This document shows, piece after piece, positions 35,201 to 43,725 of a DNA stretch of 64,000 bases (its first letter is position 1; each line of letters begins with the position of its first letter). Position numbers and translations under genes: made by a program. The notes under the pieces were generated by a model that did not search any database, was not told the DNA's origin, and saw nothing but the letters and a program-made list of their open reading frames with translations. Source of the stretch: Exiguobacterium aurantiacum DSM 6208 (lineage in GTDB: Bacteria; Bacillota; Bacilli; Exiguobacteriales; Exiguobacteriaceae); assembly GCF_000702585.1 (NCBI RefSeq), contig NZ_JNIQ01000001.1:1927001-1991000 (forward strand), in the 5' to 3' direction.

Positions 35201-36064
35201 TCAAACCGGTTCGATGTGAATGTGGACCGAATCGACGGCATGGCGCTCATCGAGTTTTCGCTCGATTTCGTCACATAAACCGTGGGCCTCGTCGACCGTC
35301 AGCTCGCCATCGACCGCGATCGTCACGTCGAGCATGACGTGGTTGCCGAGATGGCGTCCTTTGATTTCACGCACTTCTTTCACCGACTCAAACTCGCCGA
35401 TCGTCTCTTCATACTCGTTGACGAGGTCGGGCGGAAAGCCGTCTGACAATTGGTGCGTCGCATCGAGGAAGATTTGTATCGCCGTGCGAATGATCATCCC
35501 TGCGATGAGCACTGCAAGCACTGTGTCCATCCAAGGTAGTTTAAAGTAGGCGAACAATACCCCGAGTGTTGCCCCGATCGAGATCATCGCGTCGGCCAAA
35601 TTGTCTTTCGCCGCTGCTTTCAAAGCCAACGATCGTGTCTTTTTCGCCAAATTCGAATTATAGGCGTACACGCCGAACATGACGAGTGCGCTTAAAAAGG
35701 CGACGAGCGCTGCGAGCGGGTTCGGTTCCACGTACTCGCCGCCGATCAAGTTGGCCAGGCTGTTCAACAAGACGAACACCCCGACGGCGACCATGATCAG
35801 TGACGCGACAAGTGCGGCAAGCGTCTCCATCTTCGCATGACCGTACTTGTGCTCGGCGTCCCTTGGCAATGCGGCGATCCGGATGCCGATATAGACCGCG
35901 ATCGAGGCGATGATGTCGGTCGTATTGTTGAAACCGTCGGCGAGGACGGCCTCTGAATTATAAATATATCCGAAAACGACTTTTAATACAGATAAGACCA
36001 TATACGTCGTAATCGATAATATCGCGCCTTTGAGCGCTTTTGGTGGATGATTCGCCGAATCCAT
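35201..36064 (-). CDS. Cation diffusion facilitator (CDF) metal exporter
   Basis: From the ATG at 36064 (GGGAGGTGG upstream) the product has 287 residues. Six helices include the metal-site pair DGFNNTTD (helix 2) and DNLADAMIS (helix 5), with HxxxD-type ligands partly replaced, and the EHKYGHAKMETLA loop. The C-terminal ferredoxin-like domain (HVMLDVTIAVDGELTVDEAHGLCDEIE) is typical. The residue pattern resembles Mn2+/Fe2+-type exporters (MntE, FieF) more than Zn-specific ones. Specificity is inference. Confidence 0.88.
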   Translation of the reverse strand: MDSANHPPKALKGAILSITTYMVLSVLKVVFGYIYNSEAVLADGFNNTTDIIASIAVYIGIRIAALPRDAEHKYGHAKMETLAALVASLIMVAVGVFVLLNSLANLIGGEYVEPNPLAALVAFLSALVMFGVYAYNSNLAKKTRSLALKAAAKDNLADAMISIGATLGVLFAYFKLPWMDTVLAVLIAGMIIRTAIQIFLDATHQLSDGFPPDLVNEYEETIGEFESVKEVREIKGRHLGNHVMLDVTIAVDGELTVDEAHGLCDEIERKLDERHAVDSVHIHIEPV

Positions 36065-36247
36065 CCGACCACCTCCCTTTTTAGCCTCGTTAGTATACCA
36101 GGTCGACTTTGAGTGGGTATAGAGAAACAGTGTTTGCCACACCCAATATAAATGGAATATATTCCCGGTAGTTTCGTCTTACGAAAAATATGGTAAAGTA
36201 ATCATGAAGAGACCCTTGTGGTTAACCCGTAAAAAGAGGTGAAACGT

Positions 36248-36559
36248 ATGTTCACAGAACGAGATGGTATTAAATTACGTTTGGAACAAATTGACAGATT
36301 GTTATCGGATTTAAATCGTGAGGCCAAACAGTTGATGGCTCGGTTACGAGAGCTCGACGCAAGCGGTGAAAACCCGCAAGAAGTCACGCTCAAGCCTGAA
36401 GACCGCGACACGTTGAAATCGTCGATCGACGAGACGCTCGAGGCGCTCCAAAGCCGCTCGAAACGCCCGATCAACCCGAACGATGAAAAGAAGAAAGAAC
36501 TCGCCACGCACAAGGCGCTCATCGACGAGTTGTCGGATTTACTCAGTAAGAAGAAGTGA
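36248..36559 (+). CDS. Small coiled-coil protein
   Basis: Starting at the ATG preceded by AGAGGTG, the product has 103 residues and is almost entirely charged helix: a heptad-rich segment (residues 5-38), a proline/glycine turn with ENPQE, then two more helices ending in lysines. It is soluble and unassigned. It ends in a terminator 43 bp before the methyltransferase. Confidence 0.7.
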   Translation: MFTERDGIKLRLEQIDRLLSDLNREAKQLMARLRELDASGENPQEVTLKPEDRDTLKSSIDETLEALQSRSKRPINPNDEKKKELATHKALIDELSDLLSKKK

Positions 36560-36583
36560 GGCGCCTGTCGCGTCTCGCTTTTT
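36558..36583 (+). terminator. Terminator after the coiled-coil gene
   Basis: GAGGCGC (36558-36564) pairs with GCGTCTC (36570-36576, one G-U) and is followed by a T-run. Confidence 0.75.
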
Positions 36584-36601
36584 AAGTGAGGAGAAACACT
36601 T

Positions 36602-37393
36602 ATGTATATTGTCACGACTTGTCTGCGCCCGACCGAGACCGTCTTGGAACGGGCAAAAGCCCACGCGTCCGATTACGACGTCCGGTTTGTGGAGAGACGC
36701 AAGCATTCGATCGAAACTTTGATGGAGCGTCACCAAGTCGGTGTCCTCGTCTTCGATAAACGCCGCGTCGAGTATACGCCGTTCGGCACGACCGAACCGT
36801 TTTTCTTTCACCCGTCGAGCTCAGTTTTCCGCGTCAAGCAGTTGCTGCGGGGCGGAAACGACCCGCTCGTCGATATCGCAGGCCTTCAACAAGGCGACCG
36901 TGTACTCGACTGTACACTCGGTCTCGGCTCGGACTCGATCGTCATGAGCCACGCGGTCGGTGAAAGCGGTCATGTCACCGGGATCGAGAGCGAGTTTGTG
37001 ACGGCGATGCTCGTCCGTGAAGGGATGGCTGTCTGGATAGAGAAAGAAGAGGCGCTCAATGAAGCGATGCGCCGCATCGAAGTCGTCCATCAAGATGCGC
37101 TCCTTTATTTGAAGACATGTGCATCCAATTCGTTTGACGTCGTCTACTTCGATCCGATGTTCGAAAAAACGATTTCAGAATCGGTTCACTTGAACCCGTT
37201 ACGGTCGCTCGCCAACGATGCCCCCCTCTCCATACAACTGATGCAAGAGGCGGTTCGTGTCGCCAAACGACGTATTGTCCTGAAGGCCCATTTTGAGAGC
37301 GAGGCGTTTGAACAGTTCGGTTTCACACGGGTTGTGAGGAAAACATCTAAACTGCATTACGGATTTATCGACAAAGAGACCGGTTCCTTTTAG
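36602..37393 (+). CDS. RsmJ-like SAM-dependent methyltransferase
   Basis: The 263-residue protein has the PF04445/RsmJ-type layout: SAM motif I in VLDCTLGLGSDSIVMSHAVG (res near 100), the acidic ligand in VTGIESEF and the catalytic-loop VYFDPMFEKT. Bacterial RsmJ methylates G1516 in 16S rRNA. Firmicute members are called class I SAM methyltransferases and may act on rRNA or another substrate. The start follows GAGGAGA at 7-nt spacing. It is a single gene before inhA. Confidence 0.8.
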   Translation: MYIVTTCLRPTETVLERAKAHASDYDVRFVERRKHSIETLMERHQVGVLVFDKRRVEYTPFGTTEPFFFHPSSSVFRVKQLLRGGNDPLVDIAGLQQGDRVLDCTLGLGSDSIVMSHAVGESGHVTGIESEFVTAMLVREGMAVWIEKEEALNEAMRRIEVVHQDALLYLKTCASNSFDVVYFDPMFEKTISESVHLNPLRSLANDAPLSIQLMQEAVRVAKRRIVLKAHFESEAFEQFGFTRVVRKTSKLHYGFIDKETGSF

Positions 37394-37450
37394 TGCTTTA
37401 TGCCTAAGAGGGGCTAAAGTCTCTTTTTTACACTTCCTTTTTTCTGAATA

Positions 37451-37479
37451 TTGACATTAATCTGACACAAGTCTAACGT
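37451..37479 (+). promoter_or_regulatory. Putative promoter of the InhA gene
   Basis: TTGACA (37451-37456) and TAACGT (37474-37479) are spaced by 17 bases, about 50 bases upstream of the start codon. The -10 box is imperfect. Confidence 0.45.
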
Positions 37480-37530
37480 TTACCCTAAGCTCACACATTT
37501 TCCCATTATTTTCACAGGAGGTAAGTACAG

Positions 37531-39903
37531 ATGAAAAATCGTTCCATTCGGCGTACAACACTCGCAGCCGTCTTGACGTCAGCAATGACAATCAGCGCCA
37601 TCCCGGTAGCTGCCGGGCCGACCAATGTCGCTCCGGCGTTGCCGACGGCCAGCGAACACGCCCCGTTCGACCATCACATCATCGATGAGGACCGTCTCGC
37701 GAAAGCGCTCGAGAACCGCGGCGTCATCAAAAAGGGCTTATCCGCGTCCGAGCGTACGAAAGCGGTCGAGGCGTACATCTCCAAGAAACAAGGTGCAGCG
37801 CAAGACCCGCATAAACATGATTTGCATGACAAGGCAGCCGCTGCCAAAGAGAAGATACATAACCAGTTCGAAAAAGAATCGAACCGTCTCCTCGACAAAG
37901 CGAAAAAAGGCCAAGCGAACTATCGCAAAGGGAAACCGAACGGCCAAGTAAAAGTCGATCCCGCGAAACAGGCCGGCTATAACGGCGCCGTCCGCGAAGA
38001 CAAAGTACTCGTCCTTCTCGTCGAGTATAGCGACTTCAAACATAACAACGTCGTCCAAGAAGAAGGCTATCTGTATAGCGACAACTTCAGTAAAGAGCAC
38101 TACGAACAGTATATGTTCGGTGACGATTCGTTCGAACTGTTCAACGGGGACAAAGTCCAGACGTTCAAACAGTATTATGAGGAGCAGTCTGGCGGCAGCT
38201 ACACCGTCGATGGAACGGTTTCCGAATGGTTGACTGTACCGGGCACAGCGAAAGACTACGGTGCCGATCGTCCGACGGGTGGTCATGACAACGCCGGACC
38301 AGGACCGCGTCAACTCGTCAAAGACGCTTTGAACGCGGCCGTCGCGAACGGTATGAACCTTGCCGAATTCGACGAGTATGACTTGTATGACCTTGATGGT
38401 GACGGAAACTTCAACGAACCGGACGGCTTGGTCGACCACTTGATGATCATTCATGCGGGTACCGGCCAAGAAGCAGGTGGCGGCATCCTCGGTGACGACG
38501 CGGTCTGGTCACACCGTTGGGTCGTCGACAACAGCCCATATCGCATCGCCGGCACAGAAGCAGCTGTCCCGTATTGGGGCGGTCAAGTGGCAGCGTTCGA
38601 TTACACGATTCAACCAGAAGACGGGGCCGTCGGCGTCTTCGCCCACGAATACGGTCACGACCTCGGTCTTCCGGATGAGTACGACACGCAATATACAGGT
38701 CAAGGCGAGCCGGTCCAATCATGGTCGATCATGAGCGGCGGTAGCTGGGCTGGTAAAGTTGCCGGTACAGAACCGACGAGCTTCTCACCACAGAACAAAG
38801 AGTACTTCCAGAAGTTGATGGGCGGTAACTGGGCCAACATCACGGAAGTCGACCTTGAAGATATCAACGCCCAAGGTTTCGTCTCGCAACTCGACCAATC
38901 GGTGACGAAATCGAACAATCCTGGCATCGTGAAAATCAACTTGCCAGATAAAAAAGTAAAAGGTATCGAGCCGAAATTCGGGAAGTATTACTACTACTCG
39001 ACAAAAGGCGATAACTTGCATACTGAATTGGCCATCCCGAGCGTGAAACTCGGTGCTGACGGTCAGCTCGCGTTCGATACACGGTTTGAGATCGAGTATG
39101 ATTACGACTATCTCTACGTCAAAGCGCTCAGCGGCGGCAAAGAAGTCGTCCTCGACGTCTATGGTGACGACGACACTGGCAACGACGCTGAATCGACGAA
39201 TGGTGAATGGGTCCGTAAGTCGTATGACTTGTCTCAATTTGCCGGTCAAGACGTCTCGATCGTCTTCGAGTACGTGACAGACGGCGGTCTTGCGCTTGAA
39301 GGGTTCGCCCTCGATAACGTCTCGATCACGTCAGGTGGCGCGACGTTGTTCGCTGACGACGCGGAAGGTGCGGAAGCGGTCAAATTGAACGGATTCGTCA
39401 AATCGGACGGGTGGGATGAGAAGCCGCACTACTACTATTTAGAGTGGCGTAACCATGCCGGCGCTGACACAGGCCTCTTGAATGGCCGCGGCGTCAAGTA
39501 CAACACAGGTCTCGTCGTCTGGTACGGGGACGATTCGTTCTCAGACAACTGGGTCGGCGTCCACCCTGGTGAAGGTTTCATCGGTGTCGTCGATTCTCAC
39601 CCGGAGGCATTGATCGGAAAGTTGAACGGCAAAGACACGGTCGCAGGTAGCACGCGTTACCAAATCGCGGACGCGGCGTTCAGCTTAGATAAGACGATTC
39701 CATGGTACATCAATTCAACGAGTCGCGGCATCTACGACTACAAAGCACAACCAGGCGTGAAGCAATTCAATGACGCCAACACGTACATCAATTCGCTCAT
39801 CCCGGACGCAGGTAAGAAATTACCGAAATACGGTCTCGTCGTCGACGTCGTCGGCGAAGCGAAAGACAACTCGGCCGGTGCCGTTTGGATTCGCAAACAA
39901 TAA
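37531..39903 (+). CDS. inhA: Immune inhibitor A-type secreted metalloprotease (M6)
   Basis: This 790-residue protein has a signal peptide (residues 1-30, cut near AAG), a propeptide rich in lysine and a large catalytic domain. The M6 zinc motif is [14 protein letters not shown] with His372 and Glu373. Ca-binding-like [13 protein letters not shown] lies before it. A later jelly-roll module ([24 protein letters not shown]) and a C-terminal domain follow, as in B. cereus InhA and Vibrio PrtV. It is secreted and degrades host or environmental proteins, including antimicrobial peptides. It is flanked by a promoter and a terminator. Confidence 0.95.
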   Translation: MKNRSIRRTTLAAVLTSAMTISAIPVAAGPTNVAPALPTASEHAPFDHHIIDEDRLAKALENRGVIKKGLSASERTKAVEAYISKKQGAAQDPHKHDLHDKAAAAKEKIHNQFEKESNRLLDKAKKGQANYRKGKPNGQVKVDPAKQAGYNGAVREDKVLVLLVEYSDFKHNNVVQEEGYLYSDNFSKEHYEQYMFGDDSFELFNGDKVQTFKQYYEEQSGGSYTVDGTVSEWLTVPGTAKDYGADRPTGGHDNAGPGPRQLVKDALNAAVANGMNLAEFDEYDLYDLDGDGNFNEPDGLVDHLMIIHAGTGQEAGGGILGDDAVWSHRWVVDNSPYRIAGTEAAVPYWGGQVAAFDYTIQPEDGAVGVFAHEYGHDLGLPDEYDTQYTGQGEPVQSWSIMSGGSWAGKVAGTEPTSFSPQNKEYFQKLMGGNWANITEVDLEDINAQGFVSQLDQSVTKSNNPGIVKINLPDKKVKGIEPKFGKYYYYSTKGDNLHTELAIPSVKLGADGQLAFDTRFEIEYDYDYLYVKALSGGKEVVLDVYGDDDTGNDAESTNGEWVRKSYDLSQFAGQDVSIVFEYVTDGGLALEGFALDNVSITSGGATLFADDAEGAEAVKLNGFVKSDGWDEKPHYYYLEWRNHAGADTGLLNGRGVKYNTGLVVWYGDDSFSDNWVGVHPGEGFIGVVDSHPEALIGKLNGKDTVAGSTRYQIADAAFSLDKTIPWYINSTSRGIYDYKAQPGVKQFNDANTYINSLIPDAGKKLPKYGLVVDVVGEAKDNSAGAVWIRKQ

Positions 39904-39911
39904 CTATCCTC

Positions 39912-39942
39912 CCCCGCATCCGAAATGGATGCGGGGTCTTAT
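39912..39942 (+). terminator. Terminator of the InhA gene
   Basis: CCCCGCATCC-GAAAT-GGATGCGGGG (39912-39936) followed by TCTTATTATT is a strong hairpin with a modest U-tract. Confidence 0.85.
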
Positions 39943-39997
39943 TATTCTAAAAAAGCTTGAAATTGGCGAACGAACTGTGTAACATAATATGTGTAAC

Positions 39998-40068
39998 GCC
40001 TCTGTAGGTTAGTGGCAGACCTCAGCAATGGTAATGCTGCAGCACGAGTTCGATTCTCGTCGGAGGCA
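39998..40068 (+). tRNA. Compact tRNA, anticodon GGU (threonine)
   Basis: The 71-nt sequence folds as a complete tRNA: acceptor GCCTCTG/CGGAGGC (39998-40004 with 40061-40067, one G-U), D-arm GGTT/GACC with an AGTGGCA loop containing GG, anticodon arm CAGCA/TGCTG with a 7-nt loop (A-T-GGT-A-A), a 4-nt variable loop, T-arm ACGAG/CTCGT with TTCGATT, and discriminator A. The 3' end is followed by TCA rather than CCA, so CCA must be added. The body resembles glycine tRNAs while the anticodon is for threonine codons ACC/ACT. Gaps such as the short variable loop are normal for this class. Confidence 0.8.
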
Positions 40069-40076
40069 TCAAATAT

Positions 40077-40131
40077 ACCGCTTAACGAAGCGGTTCACGG
40101 CACTTCCTGTATCTTGCAGGAAGTGCTTTTT
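40077..40131 (+). terminator. Two hairpins after the tRNA, second a strong terminator
   Basis: ACCGCTT-AACG-AAGCGGT (40077-40094) is followed by GCACTTCCTG-TATCTTG-CAGGAAGTGC (40100-40126) and TTTTTG. Confidence 0.88.
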
Positions 40132-40260
40132 GTTTACCTTTGCACAGGTTGTTCACAGAAGCAGTTTGTCGAATGAATGAGATAACCCTTTCAAAATGTA
40201 CCTCCTGAACGTCCCAAATGTATTTACCGTCTATTTCTGGAGCGACGTCGTTAGTTGCAT

Positions 40261-40294
40261 ATACGTGACCTCTTTGTGATGCGAGGTCACGTAT
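40261..40294. other. Isolated 12-bp perfect inverted repeat
   Basis: ATACGTGACCTC and GAGGTCACGTAT flank a 10-nt loop. No T-run follows on either strand and no gene ends here, so a terminator role is not supported. It lies in AT-rich noncoding sequence after the tRNA. Confidence 0.5.
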
Positions 40295-40330
40295 TGAATT
40301 GTAGCTATGAGTGTAACTTTAACAGACGAC

Positions 40331-40352
40331 AAAAAACGCCCTGGAGGACGCT
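40331..40352 (-). terminator. Terminator of the small membrane protein gene at 40397
   Basis: In the leftward transcript GCGUCC-UCCA-GGGCGU (with G-U pairs) is followed by UUUUUU. It lies 45 bases after the stop codon of that gene. Confidence 0.65.
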
Positions 40353-40396
40353 TATTTGTTCATATAATAGATTTCAAATCTTTTCTAAATGCCTAT

Positions 40397-40597
40397 CTAG
40401 TCATTCAATTTGATTTCTTTAGCTGGATAGCTTTCCTTGGGATATAAAAAGAATACGATAGACAAAATAAAAAGCGCTACTGGAAATGTCACTAAAGAAA
40501 TATCAAATTTTACAGAATGAATCGCATATTCTCCATACAAATAAATTGTCATCCATAAAGAGTTACATAATAATATCACTGCCGATAAAACTTTCAT
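40397..40597 (-). CDS. 66-residue membrane protein
   Basis: The ATG at 40597 follows GGTGGGGG by five bases. The product has two hydrophobic helices (residues 3-22 and 33-54) separated by GEYAIHSVKF, and a short charged tail. The coding sequence is AT-rich, unlike most genes here, which suggests later acquisition. It has its own terminator and no recognised family. Confidence 0.6.
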   Translation of the reverse strand: MKVLSAVILLCNSLWMTIYLYGEYAIHSVKFDISLVTFPVALFILSIVFFLYPKESYPAKEIKLND

Positions 40598-40681
40598 AAT
40601 TTCCCCCACCTTTCATTTAATATTATAACTCATTTCTCGAGACACCTTTATCAAATTCCTAAATTTTACAAAAGTGTCGTT

Positions 40682-40930
40682 ATGATTTTTCCGTTAAATT
40701 TACATATAAGGGTATATCACTTGGCGCTCGACCACCTTATCGCATCCGATGCGTCAGAAATCGACCGTAAAGAGCTGACCAGCGTATTAAATGAACTCAC
40801 AACCGTCAGTGAGGGGTTGACGCAGTTTTTAGAGGCTGACGATTGAACATATTGGGAAGATGCCCGTAACCGACTGAATTAGCTGTCATCGATTATGAAG
40901 GGCATCGCTATCAATCTGAGTAGAGTATGA
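40682..40930 (+). pseudogene. Decayed ORF with two in-frame stops
   Basis: One frame can be followed from about 40682 (ATG) or 40721 (TTG) to the TGA at 40928, interrupted by TGA (40844-40846) and TAG (40880-40882). The translated pieces form one coherent acidic helical protein: ASEIDRKELTSVLNEL, TVSEGLTQFLEAD, YWEDARNRLN, LSSIMKGIAINLSRV. Between the stops there is no other disruption. It looks like an old remnant of a small coiled-coil protein and lies in AT-rich sequence after the tRNA. No parent family is recognised. Confidence 0.55.
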
Positions 40931-40952
40931 CCACATCCCAATTAGCTAAATC

Positions 40953-40983
40953 GCTCTCATCCAAAACTCGAGTGAGAGCTTTT
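40953..40983 (+). terminator. Terminator-like hairpin downstream of the decayed ORF
   Basis: GCTCTCA (40953-40959) pairs with TGAGAGC (40973-40979), followed by TTTT. It probably served the now-decayed upstream gene. Confidence 0.65.
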
Positions 40984-40996
40984 CCATTCAGTCATG

Positions 40997-41034
40997 GAAA
41001 CTGTCTTGACACAGTTTCGGTATCTCTATAAACT
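40997..41034 (+). promoter_or_regulatory. Promoter with inverted repeat upstream of the queuosine-precursor transporter gene
   Basis: TTGACA (41006-41011) and TAAACT (41029-41034, spacing 17) form a likely SigA promoter. The -35 box lies within GAAACTGT-CTTGAC-ACAGTTTC (40997-41018), an inverted repeat of 8 bp that could be an operator. No preQ1 riboswitch motif is visible in the leader. Confidence 0.5.
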
Positions 41035-41079
41035 TGAAAAGTTAAAAGTACTTATTGATTCGGAAGGAGCAACATCCCA

Positions 41080-41775
41080 ATGCTTAATGAATGGTTATGG
41101 ATTCCTTCTGCCTTGCTCACGCTCGGCCTGCTCGTCCTCAGCTACAAGCTATTCGGACGCGTCGGGCTGTTCGCCTGGATCGCGATGGCCTCGGTCGTCG
41201 CCAACATCCAAGTGACGCAGCAGATTGTAATCGGTGGTTTCATCTTCACACTCGGGAACATCGTCTACGGTTCCCTTTATTTAGCGACAGACATCTTGAA
41301 CGAGAAATACGGTCGTCATACGGCGCGTAAAGGCGTCTGGCTCGGTTTCTTCATCTTGATTGTCTCGACGGTGCTCATGCAGTTCGCCTTGCTGTACGAG
41401 CCGTTTGAAGAAGCGCTGTTCATGCATGAAAGTTTCGAGGCGTTGTTCTCGATGCTACCGCTCATCACGCTCGGTAGTCTCGCGGCGTACCTCGTCTCGC
41501 AACTGTTCGACGTCTTCATCTACTCGAAGATTCGTGCGAAGACTGGTGAGAAGAAGCTGTGGCTTCGTACGACCGGCTCGACCGTCGTCTCCCAGTTCAT
41601 CGACACGCTCACGTTCTGTACAATCGCCTTCTGGGGCATGGAATGGGGCATCTGGTGGAACATCTTCGTCACGACGTACGTCGCGAAGTTCGTCATCGCT
41701 TGGATGGCGACACCGTTCATGTATTATGCGAAACGGACTGCACCGCAAGACGACGAAACAGAAAAAGCAGCATAA
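41080..41775 (+). CDS. Queuosine precursor transporter (YhhQ/VUT family)
   Basis: This 231-residue membrane protein has six to seven helices and the family features: the early ANIQVTQQIVIGGFIFTLGNIVYGSLYLATDILNEKYG stretch (of which the DILNEKYG motif is diagnostic), a later LRTTGSTVVSQFIDT and the WMATPFMYY end. YhhQ-type proteins take up queuine, preQ0 or preQ1 for tRNA modification. GGAAGGAG precedes the ATG by six bases. It ends with a perfect bidirectional terminator. Confidence 0.9.
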   Translation: MLNEWLWIPSALLTLGLLVLSYKLFGRVGLFAWIAMASVVANIQVTQQIVIGGFIFTLGNIVYGSLYLATDILNEKYGRHTARKGVWLGFFILIVSTVLMQFALLYEPFEEALFMHESFEALFSMLPLITLGSLAAYLVSQLFDVFIYSKIRAKTGEKKLWLRTTGSTVVSQFIDTLTFCTIAFWGMEWGIWWNIFVTTYVAKFVIAWMATPFMYYAKRTAPQDDETEKAA

Positions 41776-41810
41776 TAAATACCGCAGCCGAATTCGGCTG
41801 CGGTATTTAT
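41775..41810. terminator. Perfect bidirectional terminator
   Basis: A 36-bp perfect palindrome (41775-41792 with 41793-41810) with T-rich flanks sits between convergent genes and includes both stop codon regions. Confidence 0.85.
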
Positions 41811-42055
41811 TTCCCCTTGATATGAAGACGAACGGCGTACGGTCTCGCATCTTCGAGCGACGATTTCTCACGACAAATGGTGAGCGCCATGTACGCGTCG
41901 ATCGCCAACGCCTCGATGGCCTCTTCTGTCGCTTCGACTTCTAGTATGGTGTAGGGCGGCAACTGCTCGAGTTTGACCCACTGCCCGTGTAAGTTCTTCA
42001 CATAGATGATCGGTTCGTCGATCGAATAGCGTCGGAGTAAGTCATTGACGTTCAT
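41807..42055 (-). CDS. 82-residue protein of unknown function
   Basis: The ATG at 42055 has AAGGAGGGGG upstream. The product is acidic and mixed alpha/beta, with LLRRYSIDEPIIYVKNLHGQWVKL and TEEAIEALAIDAYMALTI. There is no membrane segment and no recognised family. It stands alone between two terminators, and the 150 bases upstream hold an imperfect cre-like sequence. Confidence 0.6.
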   Translation of the reverse strand: MNVNDLLRRYSIDEPIIYVKNLHGQWVKLEQLPPYTILEVEATEEAIEALAIDAYMALTICREKSSLEDARPYAVRLHIKGK

Positions 42056-42209
42056 GTGGTCCCCCTCCTTCACTCACACCTCCTGTGTACCCCCATTATA
42101 GAAAGCGCTTCCGTTTCTGTAAACCGCGTCTGCGTCAATTTACGGTGATCCCTGCTTCACTTTTTTTATAATCGAACCGATAATGCTAGTAGAGAAATGA
42201 GGTGAACCG

Positions 42210-42566
42210 ATGCGTTATCGACGCCAAGAGACATTCCGTTACATCTTACCGAACCCTCGAATTGTTCCGTATCGCCTCGTTTGGGAAGACAAAGAACTTC
42301 ACGACGGCGAAGGGATGTTGTTGAACATTAGCGCCCATGGCTTAAAACTGCGATGTGATTATTTATTTCCGTTGTCCGATGGTTTGAAAGTAGAAGTCGT
42401 TCTCGATCTCGTCCCGATGTTGCAAGCGATCGAACTGACCGGGCATGTCCGGCACCGCAGTCAAATCGGCAGCATGTACGACTACGGCATTTTACTCGAA
42501 ACAAATTCGGACGAGGCACAACAGCTCGTCACGATGATCAAATCATACGCCCGCGAGAACAAATGA
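42210..42566 (+). CDS. PilZ-domain protein
   Basis: The 118-residue protein is one PilZ domain: the N-terminal RYRRQETFRY arginine-rich segment matches the RxxxR c-di-GMP site, and NISAHGLKL matches the D/NxSxxG motif. It would bind cyclic di-GMP produced by cyclases such as the one encoded at 51777. GAGGTGA precedes the ATG. It ends in a strong terminator. Confidence 0.82.
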   Translation: MRYRRQETFRYILPNPRIVPYRLVWEDKELHDGEGMLLNISAHGLKLRCDYLFPLSDGLKVEVVLDLVPMLQAIELTGHVRHRSQIGSMYDYGILLETNSDEAQQLVTMIKSYARENK

Positions 42567-42596
42567 GAAAGTGTCCGCCGACACTTTCTCATTTTT
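42561..42596 (+). terminator. Terminator of the PilZ gene
   Basis: A 15-bp stem AAATGAGAAAGTGTC/GACACTTTCTCATTT (42561-42575 with 42580-42594), loop CGCC, with a T-run. Confidence 0.88.
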
Positions 42597-42652
42597 CGTT
42601 ATTCGAAAACAGGGTATACTAGTTGAAACAGAACTTGACATGAGGTGTCGGC

Positions 42653-43285
42653 ATGACTAGAAAATTTTTATTGATCCCGTGGGCCATCGCCATCGCCATT
42701 GCGCTCCTCGGGCCGAACGAACCGTTCTCGAGCCGCTTCCTGCTCGATTTTTTAACGTATAACACGGAAGCGTATGAAGGCTATTCCTTGTCCTTATTCA
42801 GCATTTTAGGCGTGTATCCACTCGCCTTGTTCCCGTTGTTGTGGTCTGAAGTGAACCAGTTGCGCCCGAATCCGCTCTTGCCGGCTGCGACAGGGTTCGT
42901 CGTCGGTGGGTTCATCATCGCACCTTATTTGGCGTTCGCCCGGCAGTCGCCTTATCCGACGCCAATCAAGCCGTTACCGACACGACTGCTCGGCGTCGCC
43001 TTGCTCCTCGTGACGATCGGCCTCTTCATCGCAGCCGCAACGACAGGGGATATCGGCACGTATTGGTCGTACGTGGAAAATAATCAGTTCGTCCGGACGA
43101 TGACCGTCGACTTCTTCTTGCTCGCGTTCATTCAAATCACGCTCATGAACCGTGACGCGAAGCGATACAAGATGGGTTTATGGCCGCTCCCCTATATCCC
43201 GTTATTCGGACTTTTGTTCTGGCTCATCATCCGTCACAAACAACCGTTCAATGAAGCACCGCCAAAACGTCCTAGACGTGCATAA
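42653..43285 (+). CDS. Membrane protein of unknown function
   Basis: The 210-residue protein has about five helices, including a long first helix, a segment AFARQSPYPTPIKP before the central pair, and a basic C-terminal tail (PPKRPRRA). GAGGTG precedes the ATG. No family is recognised. Confidence 0.65.
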   Translation: MTRKFLLIPWAIAIAIALLGPNEPFSSRFLLDFLTYNTEAYEGYSLSLFSILGVYPLALFPLLWSEVNQLRPNPLLPAATGFVVGGFIIAPYLAFARQSPYPTPIKPLPTRLLGVALLLVTIGLFIAAATTGDIGTYWSYVENNQFVRTMTVDFFLLAFIQITLMNRDAKRYKMGLWPLPYIPLFGLLFWLIIRHKQPFNEAPPKRPRRA

Positions 43286-43325
43286 ACGACGCCCTGTCCC
43301 ACTCAAACAGTGACGACAGGGCGTT
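43286..43325 (+). terminator. Terminator of the membrane protein gene
   Basis: CGCCCTGTC (43290-43298) pairs with GACAGGGCG (43315-43323), extended by flanking AAC/GTT. The U-tract is weak. Confidence 0.75.
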
Positions 43326-43413
43326 CGTCTATCTTCGTCACGTCGATTGATGTATGATGGGTGGTGAGACCTCAACGTCTAAAATGAGCGCAACAGAAAG
43401 TAGGAATGAAATC

Positions 43414-43683
43414 ATGCGTTTTTTCAAAGTCATGACACACACGAACGACAAACAAGAGGAAGTCACCCTCAGCGAGTATCATAAAGTACCTGAAAAGAAA
43501 GTCGACCAATTCTTGAAAGACATGCTCGAACTCGACATGTACGAAGAGAACGTCAGCTTAAAAGAGTGCCAAGTCGCCAAAGACCGGTGGGAATGTCCGG
43601 TCGGTGACTTCGTCATCGTCGAATACTTCAATGAAAAAGAGTTCGACCGTATGAACGAATTCAAAGCCGTCAAGAAAAAATGA
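43414..43683 (+). CDS. Small soluble protein of unknown function
   Basis: The ATG at 43414 has TAGGAATG upstream, giving 89 residues. It has a beta-alpha pattern: FFKVMTHTNDKQEEV, VDQFLKDMLELDMYEE and FVIVEYFNEKEFDRMNEF. It may be a small adaptor. It is unassigned, and an alternative start 20 codons upstream lacks a ribosome site. Confidence 0.6.
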   Translation: MRFFKVMTHTNDKQEEVTLSEYHKVPEKKVDQFLKDMLELDMYEENVSLKECQVAKDRWECPVGDFVIVEYFNEKEFDRMNEFKAVKKK

Positions 43684-43689
43684 ACAGGA

Positions 43690-43725
43690 AAGGAGAGGAC
43701 CTGATCAAAGGCCCTCTCCTTTTTG
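43690..43725. terminator. Terminator between convergent small genes
   Basis: AAGGAGAGG (43690-43698) pairs with CCTCTCCTT (43713-43721) and is followed by TTTTG. Confidence 0.75.

Noticed and set aside
38785-39249. Antisense frames inside inhA
   Set aside because: Mirror frames of a well-supported gene, without ribosome sites or recognisable products.
41775-41810. 36-bp perfect palindrome
   Set aside because: Its position between convergent stops and its T-rich flanks make it an ordinary bidirectional terminator.
42095-42115. cre-like sequence before the 82-residue gene
   Set aside because: At best 14 of 16 positions on one strand, with both a T and an A of the outer arms missing, and no sugar gene attached.
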